Of a stretch of 64,000 nucleotides of DNA, positions 30,534-39,663 are shown piece after piece. Origin of the DNA: Alteromonas sp. KUL106 (GTDB taxonomy: Bacteria; Pseudomonadota; Gammaproteobacteria; Enterobacterales; Alteromonadaceae). Location of the stretch: assembly GCF_009811415.1 (NCBI RefSeq), contig NZ_BLIG01000001.1, positions 1 to 64,000 on the forward strand, read 5' to 3'. The notes beneath the pieces are model-generated. The model saw only the letters and a program-made list of their open reading frames with translations. It did no database searches and was not told the DNA's origin. Within the stretch, counting starts at the first letter, position 1. The number at the start of each line of letters is the position of its first letter. The translations under genes were made by a program, and so were the position numbers.

Positions 30534-31751
30534 TTAGGCCAACATCATTTTTGCTTTCTTAAGCGCAGCAAATAAGCTGTCCACTTCTTCAAGCGTATTG
30601 TAAATTGAGAACGATGCACGGGCAGTACCTGGCACACCAAGACGTTTCATCAGTGGCTGCGCACAGTTATCACCCGTTCGGATCGCCACACCTTGTCTGT
30701 CCAAAATAAAACCAATGTCAGCGGGGTGCGCTCCATCAAGAGAAAAACTCAATACACCCACTTTATTGGGCGCCGTTCCAATAATTCGCATACCATCGAG
30801 TGCTTCTGCCTGCTCCGTAGCGTAGGCAAGTAGCTTTTGCTCGTGCTCATGCAACGCATTGACATCAAGAGCACTAAACCAATCTATTGCCGCCCCCATG
30901 CCGATAGCTCCGGCAATATTAGGTGTACCGGCTTCAAGACGATTTGGCAGCGCGCCCCACGTCGCTTCGTGATACGTGACGTCTTTGATCATTTCGCCGC
31001 CAACCTGCCATACTGGCCAGGTTTCCAACACGTCTTTTTTGCCCCACAAACACCCAATGCCTGTTGGACCAAAAAGCTTATGCCCTGAAAATGCGTAAAA
31101 GTCACAGCCGATATCTTGTACGTCGACGCCACCATGAGCAATGCCTTGTGCGCCATCAACTAGCACCCATGCACCCACCGCTTTCGCTTTTTCCGTAAGC
31201 AGTTTAATTGGGTTAACCGTGCCTAGCGCATTCGATACGTGAGGGAACGCCACTAGCTTGGTGTTTTCAGATAGCAACCTGTCGAAGGCGTCTACGTCCA
31301 ACTCACCGCTATCGAAAATAGGCACCACATTGAGCGTGGCCCCGGAGCGACGGCAGGCTTGCTGCCAGGTCACCAAGTTAGCGTGGTGCTCAAGCTCAGT
31401 CACCATGACCTCATCACCTTCACGTAACAACTGACCAAGGCCGTTGGCTACAATATTAATGGCTTCAGTGGTACCTGATGTCCAAATCACTTCTTCGCGG
31501 GCGTTCGCGTTAATGAACTTCGCTACGCTGCTACGTGCATTTTCGTAACGTCGTGTAGCTTCATCTGATAAATGATGCGCGCCACGATGCACGTTCGCAT
31601 TCGTCCCTGTATAAAAGTCGACAAGCGCGTCAATAACTGCCTGAGGTTTTTGCGTCGTCGCCGCGTTATCAAGGTATACCAGCGGCTTGCCGTCTACCGT
31701 TTTAGATAAAATGGGAAACTGGGCACGAAGTGCTGCAACGTCTAAGCTCAT
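30534..31751 (-). CDS. sufS: Cysteine desulfurase SufS (group II)
   Basis: SufS removes sulfur from cysteine, forming a persulfide that goes to SufE. The 405-residue PLP enzyme has the cofactor lysine K225 in FSGHKLFGPTG, a histidine pair at EHHAN, and the catalytic C363 in RTGDNCAQPLM, followed directly by the group II context. Its start overlaps the sufD stop by 4 bases (ATGA), showing translational coupling. It is one of two desulfurases in this locus, the other being iscS. Confidence 0.96.
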   Translation of the reverse strand: MSLDVAALRAQFPILSKTVDGKPLVYLDNAATTQKPQAVIDALVDFYTGTNANVHRGAHHLSDEATRRYENARSSVAKFINANAREEVIWTSGTTEAINIVANGLGQLLREGDEVMVTELEHHANLVTWQQACRRSGATLNVVPIFDSGELDVDAFDRLLSENTKLVAFPHVSNALGTVNPIKLLTEKAKAVGAWVLVDGAQGIAHGGVDVQDIGCDFYAFSGHKLFGPTGIGCLWGKKDVLETWPVWQVGGEMIKDVTYHEATWGALPNRLEAGTPNIAGAIGMGAAIDWFSALDVNALHEHEQKLLAYATEQAEALDGMRIIGTAPNKVGVLSFSLDGAHPADIGFILDRQGVAIRTGDNCAQPLMKRLGVPGTARASFSIYNTLEEVDSLFAALKKAKMMLA

Positions 31752-33004
31752 TTCACCTCCATTTGGGCGAAACGCTCACTTAAAATTGGCGCCAGCCACT
31801 CACGTACCGCCGTGTTGGGCACATCATTTATAAGCTCTTGAATGAAACCAAAATTAAGCATTACTAATGCTTTACTACGGGAGATACCCCGTGTAAGCAT
31901 GTAGTACAACGATTCTTCTTCAATTTCAGCCACCGTTGCGCCATGCGCGCATTTCACGTCGTCGGCATAAATCTCAAGCTCAGGCTTCGTATTAATTACG
32001 CCACGGCGAGACAGCAACAAGTTACGGTTGTTAAGCTCAGCCAATGTCTTTTGTGCGTCGCGATGAATATGAATACGTCCATTAAACACAGCACGCGCTT
32101 TGTCACCCACGATACCGCGAGCGTTTTCTTCTGTTGTGCCATTTGGCATAGCGTGTTCAATGGTTGAATGAAGGTCAAATAACTCGCCTTCCGCCAGAAG
32201 ATAAATCGCGTTCATTTTCGCATCAGCAAATTCGCCGGCGTGATGAATGTCTACATCTAAGCGCGAAAGCTCGCTTCCATAGCCAACCATAGTGCTGTTA
32301 AGCGTAGTGCGGTTATGCAGTTTAAAGTGGCTACCACCTAACTGTTTTGCTTTACCCGTAAACATCGCAAAACGATAGTGTTCCAGATGGGCATCATCAG
32401 CTAAGTCATATTCAGCAAATGCGGTAGTTAGGCTTTCGGTATCACCAAACCCTTGTTCGATAACCGTCGCGCTGGCGCCTTCTGCCACCTTCACCACCAC
32501 ACGAGTGTGGGCATCAACGTTTTGTGAAGACATGTTCACGATGCGCACTGGCGTGTCGACTTTCGCGCCAGCTTCTACATTGATGAATATACCGTGTTGA
32601 CATAATGCATCGTTCACTAGGCCAAACATATGACGTGTAGGCTTAACCTGTCCGTATACGCTGCTAATGGCTTGCTGGGTAGCCGCGTCATCATTGTTAA
32701 GCGATGTGATACTCATACCCGCTGGCACATCGAGCGTATTAACCTGCGTGACCAATACACCGTCTACAAATACAAGGTCGATAGCATTTAGGTTATCAAT
32801 GGCAGGTACCGGTAGGCTGTCTGCTTGAACCGCTTGCTTCGCTTCACGTTTTTCAACGGGCGTTAACGGCGTAAAACGCCAGCTTTCGTTTCTACGGGCT
32901 GGCCAACCATCGGCTTTTAACTTTTCTAAGGCCTGCTGACGCACGGGCGCTAAGTAATCGGAGATTTGCGCCGCATCAATGACCTGTTCTAGCCATTGAC
33001 TCAT
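31748..33004 (-). CDS. sufD: Fe-S cluster assembly protein SufD
   Basis: SufD pairs with SufB and SufC in the SufBC2D scaffold. The 418-residue protein has an N-terminal helical domain with the RRNESWRFTPL segment. A long beta-helix core follows, with a C-terminal stretch (DVKCAHGATVAEIEEESLYYMLTRGI) containing the conserved interface cysteine and histidine near residue 360. It overlaps both sufC and sufS by 4 bases, indicating a tight operon. Confidence 0.95.
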   Translation of the reverse strand: MSQWLEQVIDAAQISDYLAPVRQQALEKLKADGWPARRNESWRFTPLTPVEKREAKQAVQADSLPVPAIDNLNAIDLVFVDGVLVTQVNTLDVPAGMSITSLNNDDAATQQAISSVYGQVKPTRHMFGLVNDALCQHGIFINVEAGAKVDTPVRIVNMSSQNVDAHTRVVVKVAEGASATVIEQGFGDTESLTTAFAEYDLADDAHLEHYRFAMFTGKAKQLGGSHFKLHNRTTLNSTMVGYGSELSRLDVDIHHAGEFADAKMNAIYLLAEGELFDLHSTIEHAMPNGTTEENARGIVGDKARAVFNGRIHIHRDAQKTLAELNNRNLLLSRRGVINTKPELEIYADDVKCAHGATVAEIEEESLYYMLTRGISRSKALVMLNFGFIQELINDVPNTAVREWLAPILSERFAQMEVK

Positions 33005-33762
33005 GCTTCCGCCTCCTCGTACGCTTTACCTAGGAATGCGTATCCGCTCTTCTCTACTTCTAGCGCTAATGACGCATCACCGCTTTTCACAATTTTGCCG
33101 TCGGCAAGAATATGAACAAAGTCAGGTTTGATATAGTCTAGTAGACGCTGGTAGTGGGTAACCACGATGAAACTACGCTCACCGTCGCGCTGGCTGTTAA
33201 CGCCATCGGCAACAACCTGAAGTGCGTCAACGTCAAGGCCAGAGTCTGATTCGTCAAGAATACACAGCTTTGGCTCTAGCAAAATCATTTGCATGATTTC
33301 GTTACGCTTCTTCTCACCACCAGAGAAACCTTCGTTTACACCGCGCTTCAAGAAATCCAATGGAAGCTGTACTTGCTTACACGCTTCTTTTGCTTTCTTT
33401 AAAAACTCAGCGGCAGTCAAAGGCTCTTCGCCGCGCTGCTCGCGCATAGCGTTCACAGACTCTTTCATGAATTCCATATTGCTAACGCCAGGAATTTCAA
33501 CTGGGTATTGGAATGCAAGGAAAAGGCCTTCGCGAGCACGTTCTTCTACTTCGAGTTCTAGCAAATCTTTGCCGTTAAACGTTGCTTCGCCTTCGCTAAC
33601 TTCGTAACCGTCACGACCAGATAGCACGTAACCTAGTGTACTTTTACCGGCACCGTTGGGGCCCATGATAGCGTGTACTTCACCAGGTTTAACGTCAAGG
33701 TTAAGACCTTTAATGATGTTTTTCTCTTCCACGCTGGCATGTAAATTCTTGATACTAAGCAT
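33001..33762 (-). CDS. sufC: Fe-S cluster assembly ATPase SufC
   Basis: SufC is the ABC-type ATPase that drives conformational change in the SufBC2D complex. The 253-residue protein has Walker A GPNGAGKST (about 35-43), a Q-loop in AFQYPVEIPGV, signature FSGGEKKRNE, and Walker B LCILDESDSGLD, all typical of SufC. It is soluble and starts 3 bases after sufB stops. Confidence 0.97.
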   Translation of the reverse strand: MLSIKNLHASVEEKNIIKGLNLDVKPGEVHAIMGPNGAGKSTLGYVLSGRDGYEVSEGEATFNGKDLLELEVEERAREGLFLAFQYPVEIPGVSNMEFMKESVNAMREQRGEEPLTAAEFLKKAKEACKQVQLPLDFLKRGVNEGFSGGEKKRNEIMQMILLEPKLCILDESDSGLDVDALQVVADGVNSQRDGERSFIVVTHYQRLLDYIKPDFVHILADGKIVKSGDASLALEVEKSGYAFLGKAYEEAEA

Positions 33763-33765
33763 TGA

Positions 33766-35202
33766 TTACCCCACTGAACCTTCAAGACTAATTTCGAGCA
33801 GCTTGCCGGCTTCTACAGCAAATTCCATTGGCAGCTCTTTGAATACTTCTTTACAGAAACCGTTAACAATCATAGAAACGGCCTTTTCTGTGTCTAAGCC
33901 ACGCTGCTGACACAGGAATAATTGTTCGTCGCTCACCTTCGATGTTGTTGCTTCGTGCTCAACAATCGCTGAAGGGTTACGGCTTTCGATATACGGGAAC
34001 GTGTGCGCGCCACATTTGTCACCGATAAGTAGCGAGTCACACTCGGTAAAGTTACGTGCACCGTCTGCGCGAGGGCCCATTTGAACCAGTCCGCGATAGG
34101 CGTTATTACTGTGCCCTGCCGAAATACCTTTTGAGATGATGGTCGACTTGGTATTTTTACCCACGTGAATCATCTTAGTACCCGTATCCGCCTGCTGACG
34201 ACCGCGCGTAAGCGCGACTGAGTAAAACTCACCTACACTATTGTCGCCTTTCAGTACGCAGCTTGGGTATTTCCACGTTACCGCAGACCCCGTTTCAACT
34301 TGTGTCCACGAGATTTTCGCGTTTGTGTGAGCAACGCCACGTTTGGTAACGAAGTTATAGATACCGCCCTTACCGTTTTCATCACCTGGGTACCAGTTTT
34401 GTACCGTAGAGTATTTAATTTGCGCATCGTCCATCGCCACTAGCTCAACCACTGCCGCGTGCAGCTGGTTTTCGTCACGCTGTGGGGCGGTACAACCTTC
34501 AAGGTAGCTCACATAGCTGCCTTCATCAGCAACAATCAAGGTACGCTCGAACTGACCGGTGTTCATTTCATTGATACGGAAATAAGTAGACAGCTCCATT
34601 GGGCAGCGCGTGCCTTTAGGAATATAAACGAAAGAACCATCCGTAAATACCGCACTGTTGAGCGCTGCGAAATAATTGTCTGTACGTGGAACCACAGAAC
34701 CAATGTATTTCTTAACTAGGTCAGGAAATCTTTGCAGTGCTTCCGAAATAGGACAGAAAATCACACCCGCTTCTTCAAGCTTATCTCTAAATGTCGTCAC
34801 AACAGAAACCGAGTCGAATACTGCGTCAACTGCAACACCAGCCAACATTTCTTGCTCGTGTAGCGGTATCCCCAGCTTTTCATAGGTACGCAACAGCTCA
34901 GGATCAACTTCATCTAGTGATTTAGGCTTATCTTTCATACTTTTTGGTGCTGAATAGTATGAAATAGCCTGGTAATCGATTTTCGGATAATCGACATGCG
35001 CCCAATCTGGCTCTTCCATCTCTAGCCATGCATGATAAGACTTCAAGCGCCATTCAAGCATCCATTCAGGCTCGTTTTTCATTGCTGATATGCGGCGGAT
35101 AACCGACTCGTCCAGGCCGCTTTCAAACGTTTCTGATTCGATTTCTGAATAGAAACCCGCATCGTACTTTCTTTCTAACGCCTGTTCGATCTGTTCACTC
35201 AT
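33766..35202 (-). CDS. sufB: Fe-S cluster assembly scaffold SufB
   Basis: SufB is the scaffold on which the cluster is built. The 478-residue beta-helix protein includes the conserved core segments [36 protein letters not shown] and [21 protein letters not shown]. The C-terminal part ([21 protein letters not shown]) resembles SufD. It is first in the sufBCD series and has its own promoter with an IscR-type site about 190 bases upstream. Confidence 0.97.
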   Translation of the reverse strand: MSEQIEQALERKYDAGFYSEIESETFESGLDESVIRRISAMKNEPEWMLEWRLKSYHAWLEMEEPDWAHVDYPKIDYQAISYYSAPKSMKDKPKSLDEVDPELLRTYEKLGIPLHEQEMLAGVAVDAVFDSVSVVTTFRDKLEEAGVIFCPISEALQRFPDLVKKYIGSVVPRTDNYFAALNSAVFTDGSFVYIPKGTRCPMELSTYFRINEMNTGQFERTLIVADEGSYVSYLEGCTAPQRDENQLHAAVVELVAMDDAQIKYSTVQNWYPGDENGKGGIYNFVTKRGVAHTNAKISWTQVETGSAVTWKYPSCVLKGDNSVGEFYSVALTRGRQQADTGTKMIHVGKNTKSTIISKGISAGHSNNAYRGLVQMGPRADGARNFTECDSLLIGDKCGAHTFPYIESRNPSAIVEHEATTSKVSDEQLFLCQQRGLDTEKAVSMIVNGFCKEVFKELPMEFAVEAGKLLEISLEGSVG

Positions 35203-35538
35203 GTTGGGATCTCACTTGTTTGCCTGCATTTACTGCCACTTTACTTCCTGACGAATAAACCACCCCACGGTCTTGGTGATTTACTAATTCACTTTCTTCG
35301 ACCTAAACACTAAGACGCGCAAAAACGCTACGCCGAGTGGCCGAAACTGCCAGTTACATTGAGGACAGCCTAAAATTTTGGTGCCGTAGTATATAATACC
35401 CGACTATTTCACTCAAATATTCAGCCGCTAATTTATAGCGCCAAATACCATATTGACGGTCCATGAGACTCAATTTGGGCCCCATGGTCATTAATTTTAC
35501 TTCATCGTTTTCGCTCAAGGCTCACATTTGATGGTGAA
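35203..35538. other. iscS-sufB intergenic region
   Basis: This 336-base gap contains the sufB promoter and IscR-like site (35388-35420). From there a 5' leader of about 180 bases runs to the sufB ATG. I see no strong terminator after iscS, so read-through from iscR-iscS into suf is possible. Confidence 0.6.
35388..35420 (-). promoter_or_regulatory. sufB promoter with type 1-like IscR site
   Basis: On the minus strand TTGAGT (35416-35411), a 17-base spacer and TATACT (35393-35388) make a good sigma-70 promoter. A 25-bp sequence at 35396-35420 begins ATATTTGA and ends TAGTCGGGTAT. It agrees with the known type 1 IscR consensus (ATASYYGAC-type halves ending GTCRRSTAT) and with the site before iscR. 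Bound IscR carrying a 2Fe-2S cluster would block the -35 region and spacer. Confidence 0.75.
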
Positions 35539-36705
35539 TTAGGCGGTTATGGCGGCGCGTAATCTGGTGGTTACGTCTACTACCTTTTTTACTACGTAAT
35601 CGATGTCTTCTTGGGTCGTAAAACGGCCAACGCTAAAACGAATACCTGCGTGCGCTAACTCATTGCTTCGACCAATGGCCTTTAACACGTAAGAAGGTTC
35701 TAAACTTGCCGACGTACACGCCGACCCTGACGATACTGCAATGTCGTTCAAGCCCATCATTAAGCTTTCACCATCCACACCCGCGAAACTGACGTTTAAA
35801 ATTCCCGGTATACGCTGTGTGGCGTGACCATTTAAATAAATGCCATCGAGTTGCTGCAAACCCTGCCAAAGAGAATTTTTCAGCTCGAGTATGCGAGCAT
35901 TGTCTTCATTCATTTTCGACGCAGCGAGAGAAAGTGCTTCACCCATTCCTACAATTTGGTGGGTGGCCAACGTGCCAGAGCGCATACCCCGTTCATGCCC
36001 GCCACCATGGATTTGTGAAACTAACTTAATTTTAGGACGGCGGCGAACGTATAGCGCCCCCATACCTTTAGGGCCGTACATCTTATGGGCCGAAATAGAC
36101 AGTAAATCTATTGGAAGTTCTGCTAAATCTATGGCGATTTTGCCCACGCTTTGTGCACCATCCACATGGAACAGTACACCACGCTCACGGCAAATCTCAC
36201 CGATGGACTCAACATCTTGAATAACACCGAGTTCGTTGTTCACGTGCATCACTGAGACAAGAATCGTATCTTCACGTAGGGCATTTTTTAAGTCGGATAA
36301 ATTAACCAATCCATCTTGCTGCACGTTAAGATAGGTGACTTCATACCCCTGACTCTCTAGATACTCACAGGTATCCAGTACTGCCTTGTGCTCCGTATTA
36401 ACGGTTATAATATGCTTACCTTTGTCGGCATATCCCTCTGCAACACCTTTAATCGCAAGATTGTTTGACTCGGTTGCACCGGAGGTAAAAACGATTTCTC
36501 TTGGATCGCAGTTGAGCGCGTCGCTAATTTGGTTTCTTGCAACATCTACCGCTTCTTCAGCCATCCAGCCGAACCGATAACTGCGTGAAGCAGGATTGCC
36601 GAAGTTTCCATCAAGAGTAAGGCACTTTGCCATTACCTCAGCAACCTCTGGATCTACCGGCGTAGTCGCTGCGTAATCTAGATAAATGGGTGTTGATAAA
36701 GCCAT
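35539..36705 (-). CDS. iscS: Cysteine desulfurase IscS/NifS-type (group I)
   Basis: A PLP-dependent cysteine desulfurase of the group I class: PLP lysine K208 in [10 protein letters not shown], and catalytic C330 in [17 protein letters not shown] with the flexible Cys loop. It has 388 residues against 404 in E. coli IscS. The sequence ends at [10 protein letters not shown], so the C-terminal tail that E. coli IscS uses to dock IscU is missing. No iscU, hscB, hscA or fdx follows. It probably supplies sulfur to other acceptors (for example tRNA thiolation) as well as, or instead of, a scaffold here. It lies 18 bases after iscR. Confidence 0.93.
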   Translation of the reverse strand: MALSTPIYLDYAATTPVDPEVAEVMAKCLTLDGNFGNPASRSYRFGWMAEEAVDVARNQISDALNCDPREIVFTSGATESNNLAIKGVAEGYADKGKHIITVNTEHKAVLDTCEYLESQGYEVTYLNVQQDGLVNLSDLKNALREDTILVSVMHVNNELGVIQDVESIGEICRERGVLFHVDGAQSVGKIAIDLAELPIDLLSISAHKMYGPKGMGALYVRRRPKIKLVSQIHGGGHERGMRSGTLATHQIVGMGEALSLAASKMNEDNARILELKNSLWQGLQQLDGIYLNGHATQRIPGILNVSFAGVDGESLMMGLNDIAVSSGSACTSASLEPSYVLKAIGRSNELAHAGIRFSVGRFTTQEDIDYVVKKVVDVTTRLRAAITA

Positions 36706-36723
36706 GCGTTAGTCAAAACCTAC

Positions 36724-37209
36724 TTAAAGTTGGATACTTACTTCAATGTCGTTAGTCATATGACGAAGCGATGCGTTACTGTCTTGACGACCAGCCACCT
36801 CTTGTACATCTCTCTTTGCCATTAACTCACCCAACGTGATTGAATTCAAAAACGTGGCGATACGATCGCTCAAGTCTTGCCATAAACTATGGGTTAGGCA
36901 GCGATCGCCTCCTTGACAGTCAGCTTGACCTTGGCAGCGTGTGGCGTCTATCGACTCATCAACGGCGCGAATGACTTCACCTATTGCTATCTTGCTCGCC
37001 TCTCGGCCCAGTAAATAACCACCGCCGGGACCACGAACACTGTCTACTAATTTCTCTTTGCGAAGGCGTGAAAAAAGCTGTTCGAGATAAGATAAAGAAA
37101 TTTCTTGTCGTTCTGAAATGTCGGCAAGAGGCACTGGACCACGCTTTGAGTGCAAAGCGACATCAAGCATTGCGGTAACCGCATAGCGCCCTTTAGAAGT
37201 GAGTTTCAT
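36724..37209 (-). CDS. iscR: Fe-S cluster-sensing regulator IscR (Rrf2 family)
   Basis: IscR represses Fe-S assembly genes when it carries a 2Fe-2S cluster, and acts differently as apoprotein. Started at ATG 37209 ([19 protein letters not shown]) it has 161 residues. The winged helix-turn-helix is intact ([22 protein letters not shown]). The cluster ligands C92, C98, C104 and H107 are all at the E. coli positions. The gene leads iscR-iscS and has two IscR-like sites in its own promoter, consistent with autoregulation. Confidence 0.97.
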   Translation of the reverse strand: MKLTSKGRYAVTAMLDVALHSKRGPVPLADISERQEISLSYLEQLFSRLRKEKLVDSVRGPGGGYLLGREASKIAIGEVIRAVDESIDATRCQGQADCQGGDRCLTHSLWQDLSDRIATFLNSITLGELMAKRDVQEVAGRQDSNASLRHMTNDIEVSIQL

Positions 37210-37240
37210 TGAATTCTCCCGCCGTTTTATAATGACGGAA

Positions 37241-37298
37241 ATTCTCACATACCCGACTAAAATGGTCAAGTATAAAACCTAGTAAAACAGTCAAGTAT
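37241..37298 (-). promoter_or_regulatory. iscR promoter with two tandem IscR-like sites
   Basis: On the minus strand TTGACC (37269-37264) and GAGAAT (37246-37241), 17 bases apart, form the likely promoter, with TGT just before the -10. A 25-bp type 1 IscR site at 37249-37273 reads ATACTTGACC...TAGTCGGGTAT and overlaps -35 and spacer. A second, less complete copy with ATACTTGACT lies directly upstream at 37274-37298. The layout matches the autoregulated E. coli iscR promoter. Confidence 0.85.
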
Positions 37299-37602
37299 TA
37301 TTTGTAATTTCCAATCCAAAGCTGGAACGGTTTCTAACGATGCTGGAACCTTTGGACTTTCAGCATGCGGCTTCTTTAGGGGGCAAATTTGAGCATCGCG
37401 CGCCGTTTTCAGTAGGGATGTCGCTTTGGAAGATTTTTATCATTTAATCCATATCTGAAAATATGGCGTTAACAACCTGATTTTCTTATTTCCTGAAAGG
37501 CAGCTATGAGCGTATAGCGGAAGATTGATATAACTTCCGGACAAGTCAACTACCAATACAAAAGAGAGATTTTCTAACTTTAGTGAGACTCGATCTCTTA
37601 TG
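37299..37602. other. Region between the iscR promoter and the first accessory gene
   Basis: About 300 bases without a gene. The only structure I see is a nested inverted repeat near 37575-37607 (CTAAC...GAGA...TCTC...GTTAG) at the end of the next gene, possibly a terminator. The left boundary of the accessory insert should lie here. Confidence 0.4.
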
Positions 37603-38492
37603 TTAGTATAAAACTCTTGGCTTGTAGTGCCCTTTTACAGGCTCTGCCATATACTCCTTCATTTCTTTTGTTAGACCATCACCTAATCGAATCACGGTTG
37701 TACTTTTTTTAGAAGAGTGGTCTGTGCCATAAGCACTATTCGAAACTTTATCTTCTTTAAAGTGATGAATAATAGCTCCACTTTTGTTGATACTGTAGTA
37801 GATTGCTTCTCCATACTTGTACTCGCCATTAAATCCAAATCCTCTTACATGGGCATAAAATCGTTTGAAAATGTGGCGTACATTATAAGGCGTTAAGGCA
37901 TCCGATTTTCCTTCATTGCGCCAGACAAGCGTATGGCAATACGGTGTGTTGACATAATAATCAGAACTAGCTGGTCCTTCTGTAAAACTGAGATGAGGTG
38001 ATTCACAACTTCCAAATAGGATAAGATCGTAAATCTTATCGTTGTGCGTCCACTTTGCAACACCTCGATCAGCTTTAATACTTTCATCATTTTTATGCGC
38101 AAGAAACCCTAAAACCGGAAGGTTGAGATTAACCGGGGTGTGAGTTTGAGTTGCATTGTCAAATGCCATATAAATTCTTGCTTCAAGATCAAAAGAACAG
38201 AATCTGGTCACGTCAAAATCTGTTAATAAAAACTTTGTGAACCCTTCTTCGTCAACGCTACAATCGAATTTAGCAGTTATGTCTATGGCAATGTATTTGC
38301 CAACTAGCAATTGTTCATCTTGAGGGAATTCTTGAAATGCTAAAGAAGTAAGTTTAATCGGTAAACCATAATGAACATCTCCGTGGCTTCTTGCATAAAT
38401 ATTATTGATAGAAAACACTTTGGGAAAAAGGTCTACAGTAAGTGGATGTGCTAATTCCCCCCCCCGAGGAAGAAGTCCCAGGACAATCGCAT
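37603..38492 (-). pseudogene. Unknown accessory gene whose start is out of frame across a nine-G run
   Basis: The main frame from GTG 38418 gives 271 residues (FSINNIYARSHGDVHYGLP...), a soluble protein I do not recognise. Coding-like sequence continues upstream in the same frame (ELAHPLTVDLFPK). No usable start occurs there before a stop. An ATG at 38492 in another frame reads MRLSWDFFLGGG and meets a stop right after a run of nine G (38457-38465 as C). With ten or seven G the two frames join into about 297 residues. The gene may therefore be phase-variable, frameshifted or misread at the homopolymer. If it is functional as it stands, translation would begin at 38418. Confidence 0.6.
38457..38465 (-). 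repeat. Nine-base G homopolymer in the 5' part of the unknown gene
   Basis: Nine consecutive C on the plus strand (G on the coding strand), by far the longest G/C run I noticed in the window. It lies at the point where the upstream ATG frame and the downstream coding frame must be joined by +1 or -2 bases. Confidence 0.9.
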
Positions 38493-38952
38493 AATTCGAT
38501 TTCTATACTAATGTCGTACCCATAACGCTGTACGCTTAAGACCCGTGCCGTTACGCGGTAAATTTTTGTTACTACATCCATATAATTAATTTTTTGCTGC
38601 TACATTAGTGACAACATAAAGTAGCAATTCGTGTTTTTCAATAGCTGTCATGAAATAGCAATTGATTCTACCAACTTAGCGAGTAGTTAAGACATGTTTC
38701 TTCTACATGTCAATCAGAGGTAAGGGTTCTCACAACGCCCGTTTTACGTATTCCTCTTCTGTTTAATTACAAATACTTGAACGGCTGCTTTTGGCACAGA
38801 GCTGCCCTACAGCAAGCACTGGCGGGCTTCAAAAAGACAAGGGGCGGACCTTTGACACCTTAGTAAGGGGCTCATAATGCTTAACTAAACGGTGTAGCGA
38901 GGTGGAACTGATCCCTGCTTTAGCAGTCCCGCATTTAATTGACTTCTTATGT
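38493..38952. other. Non-coding segment between two accessory genes
   Basis: This 460-base stretch has no gene. It contains the left copy of a 19-base direct repeat (38780-38798). It also has two minus-strand motifs resembling attC core ends: AGCGTTATG near 38530-38522 and GTTAAGC near 38887-38881. The second lies beside a GGAACTG...CAGTCCC dyad. Neither forms a complete attC, so they may be eroded sites. Confidence 0.4.
38780..38798. repeat. 19-base direct repeat, left copy
   Basis: AACGGCTGCTTTTGGCACA differs from 40407-40425 at one position. The two copies bracket the two cassette-like genes. Confidence 0.7.
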
Positions 38953-39507
38953 TTAAGTAGGAGTTTTTAGCAATTTATCTGAAAGCCTGCGCCACATAGG
39001 AGTCAATTCTTCATAATCTAAAGCATTATTTGAAATGCTTGCGTTAAAGCCGCCGATATTAACTTTATCAAATTCGGTTGAATCGACCATAGATCTGTAT
39101 TGTTGTAATTGTCCCGAATTTTTCGGAATTGGATACTTTCCAGCCCATTTGATGTAATCAGACAATAACATCAATAATTTATTTTCTGCTTTATCTAAAG
39201 GTAATTCGATAATTTTTGAAATCTTTACAAGGTCATGACTTATTAAATCAGCTGTAGTAACTTTTCTACTTTCAATGCAAAGACCCTTTAATAAAGCTTC
39301 AAAAGACATCCCCATTAACATTTTGTATGTGGCATCGCACTTTGCATAAAAGTCCTTTCCACTGTTCATGGCCTTCCAAATTACTCCGGCAGATGTAAAT
39401 AGTTCCGCAGCTTTGTTATGCCAGTATTCGGGATTCTCTGACATTTCGTTAAACTGGTTAAGAAGAAATTCATCCTGCGTGTGTTTTACTTTACTTTGCT
39501 TTGACAA
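38953..39507 (-). CDS. Unknown cassette-like protein, possibly HEPN-type
   Basis: A 184-residue soluble helical protein. The middle (SFEALLKGLCIE...SHDLVKISKIIELPL...YIKWAGKYPIPK) resembles HEPN-type helical domains, in which a HDL motif and a WAGRYP-like segment recur. This is a weak, unaided judgement. Start is probably TTG 39507, with AAGAGG ahead of it. It follows the attC-like site on the same strand, as a gene cassette would, and its composition is more AT-rich than the core genes around. Confidence 0.6.
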   Translation of the reverse strand: MSKQSKVKHTQDEFLLNQFNEMSENPEYWHNKAAELFTSAGVIWKAMNSGKDFYAKCDATYKMLMGMSFEALLKGLCIESRKVTTADLISHDLVKISKIIELPLDKAENKLLMLLSDYIKWAGKYPIPKNSGQLQQYRSMVDSTEFDKVNIGGFNASISNNALDYEELTPMWRRLSDKLLKTPT

Positions 39508-39547
39508 CTTGACCTCTTCTTCCTTGGTTGCAGTGTTGCTAGACCAA

Positions 39548-39663
39548 ACATAACGCTAAGCTTTGGGGGCGCTAGCACGTGGTCTAAAATCCGAACGAAG
39601 CGAGTTAGCCCACGTGTTAGCCTCCCAGCGACCGGAGGGAGTGTCAACAGCGTTTTGTTAGGC
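39548..39663 (-). repeat. Integron attC-like recombination site
   Basis: On the minus strand the site starts with core GCCTAAC (39663-39657) and ends with GTTATGT (39554-39548). The outer arms CCTAACAAAACGCT and AGCGTTATGTTTGG are complementary at 12 of 14 positions. An inner dyad GCTAACACGTGG / CCACGTGCTAGC and a further small CTCCC/GGGAG hairpin lie within. The stop codon of the upstream gene is inside the first core (GCC TAA C), a hallmark of gene cassettes. The length of 116 bp is in the attC range. The second core deviates from GTTRRRY at one base. Confidence 0.75.

Noticed and set aside
38870..38952. Second attC site after the HEPN-like gene
   Set aside because: A GTTAAGC end and a GGAACTG/CAGTCCC dyad are present, but no matching first core or outer arms, so it cannot be called a site.
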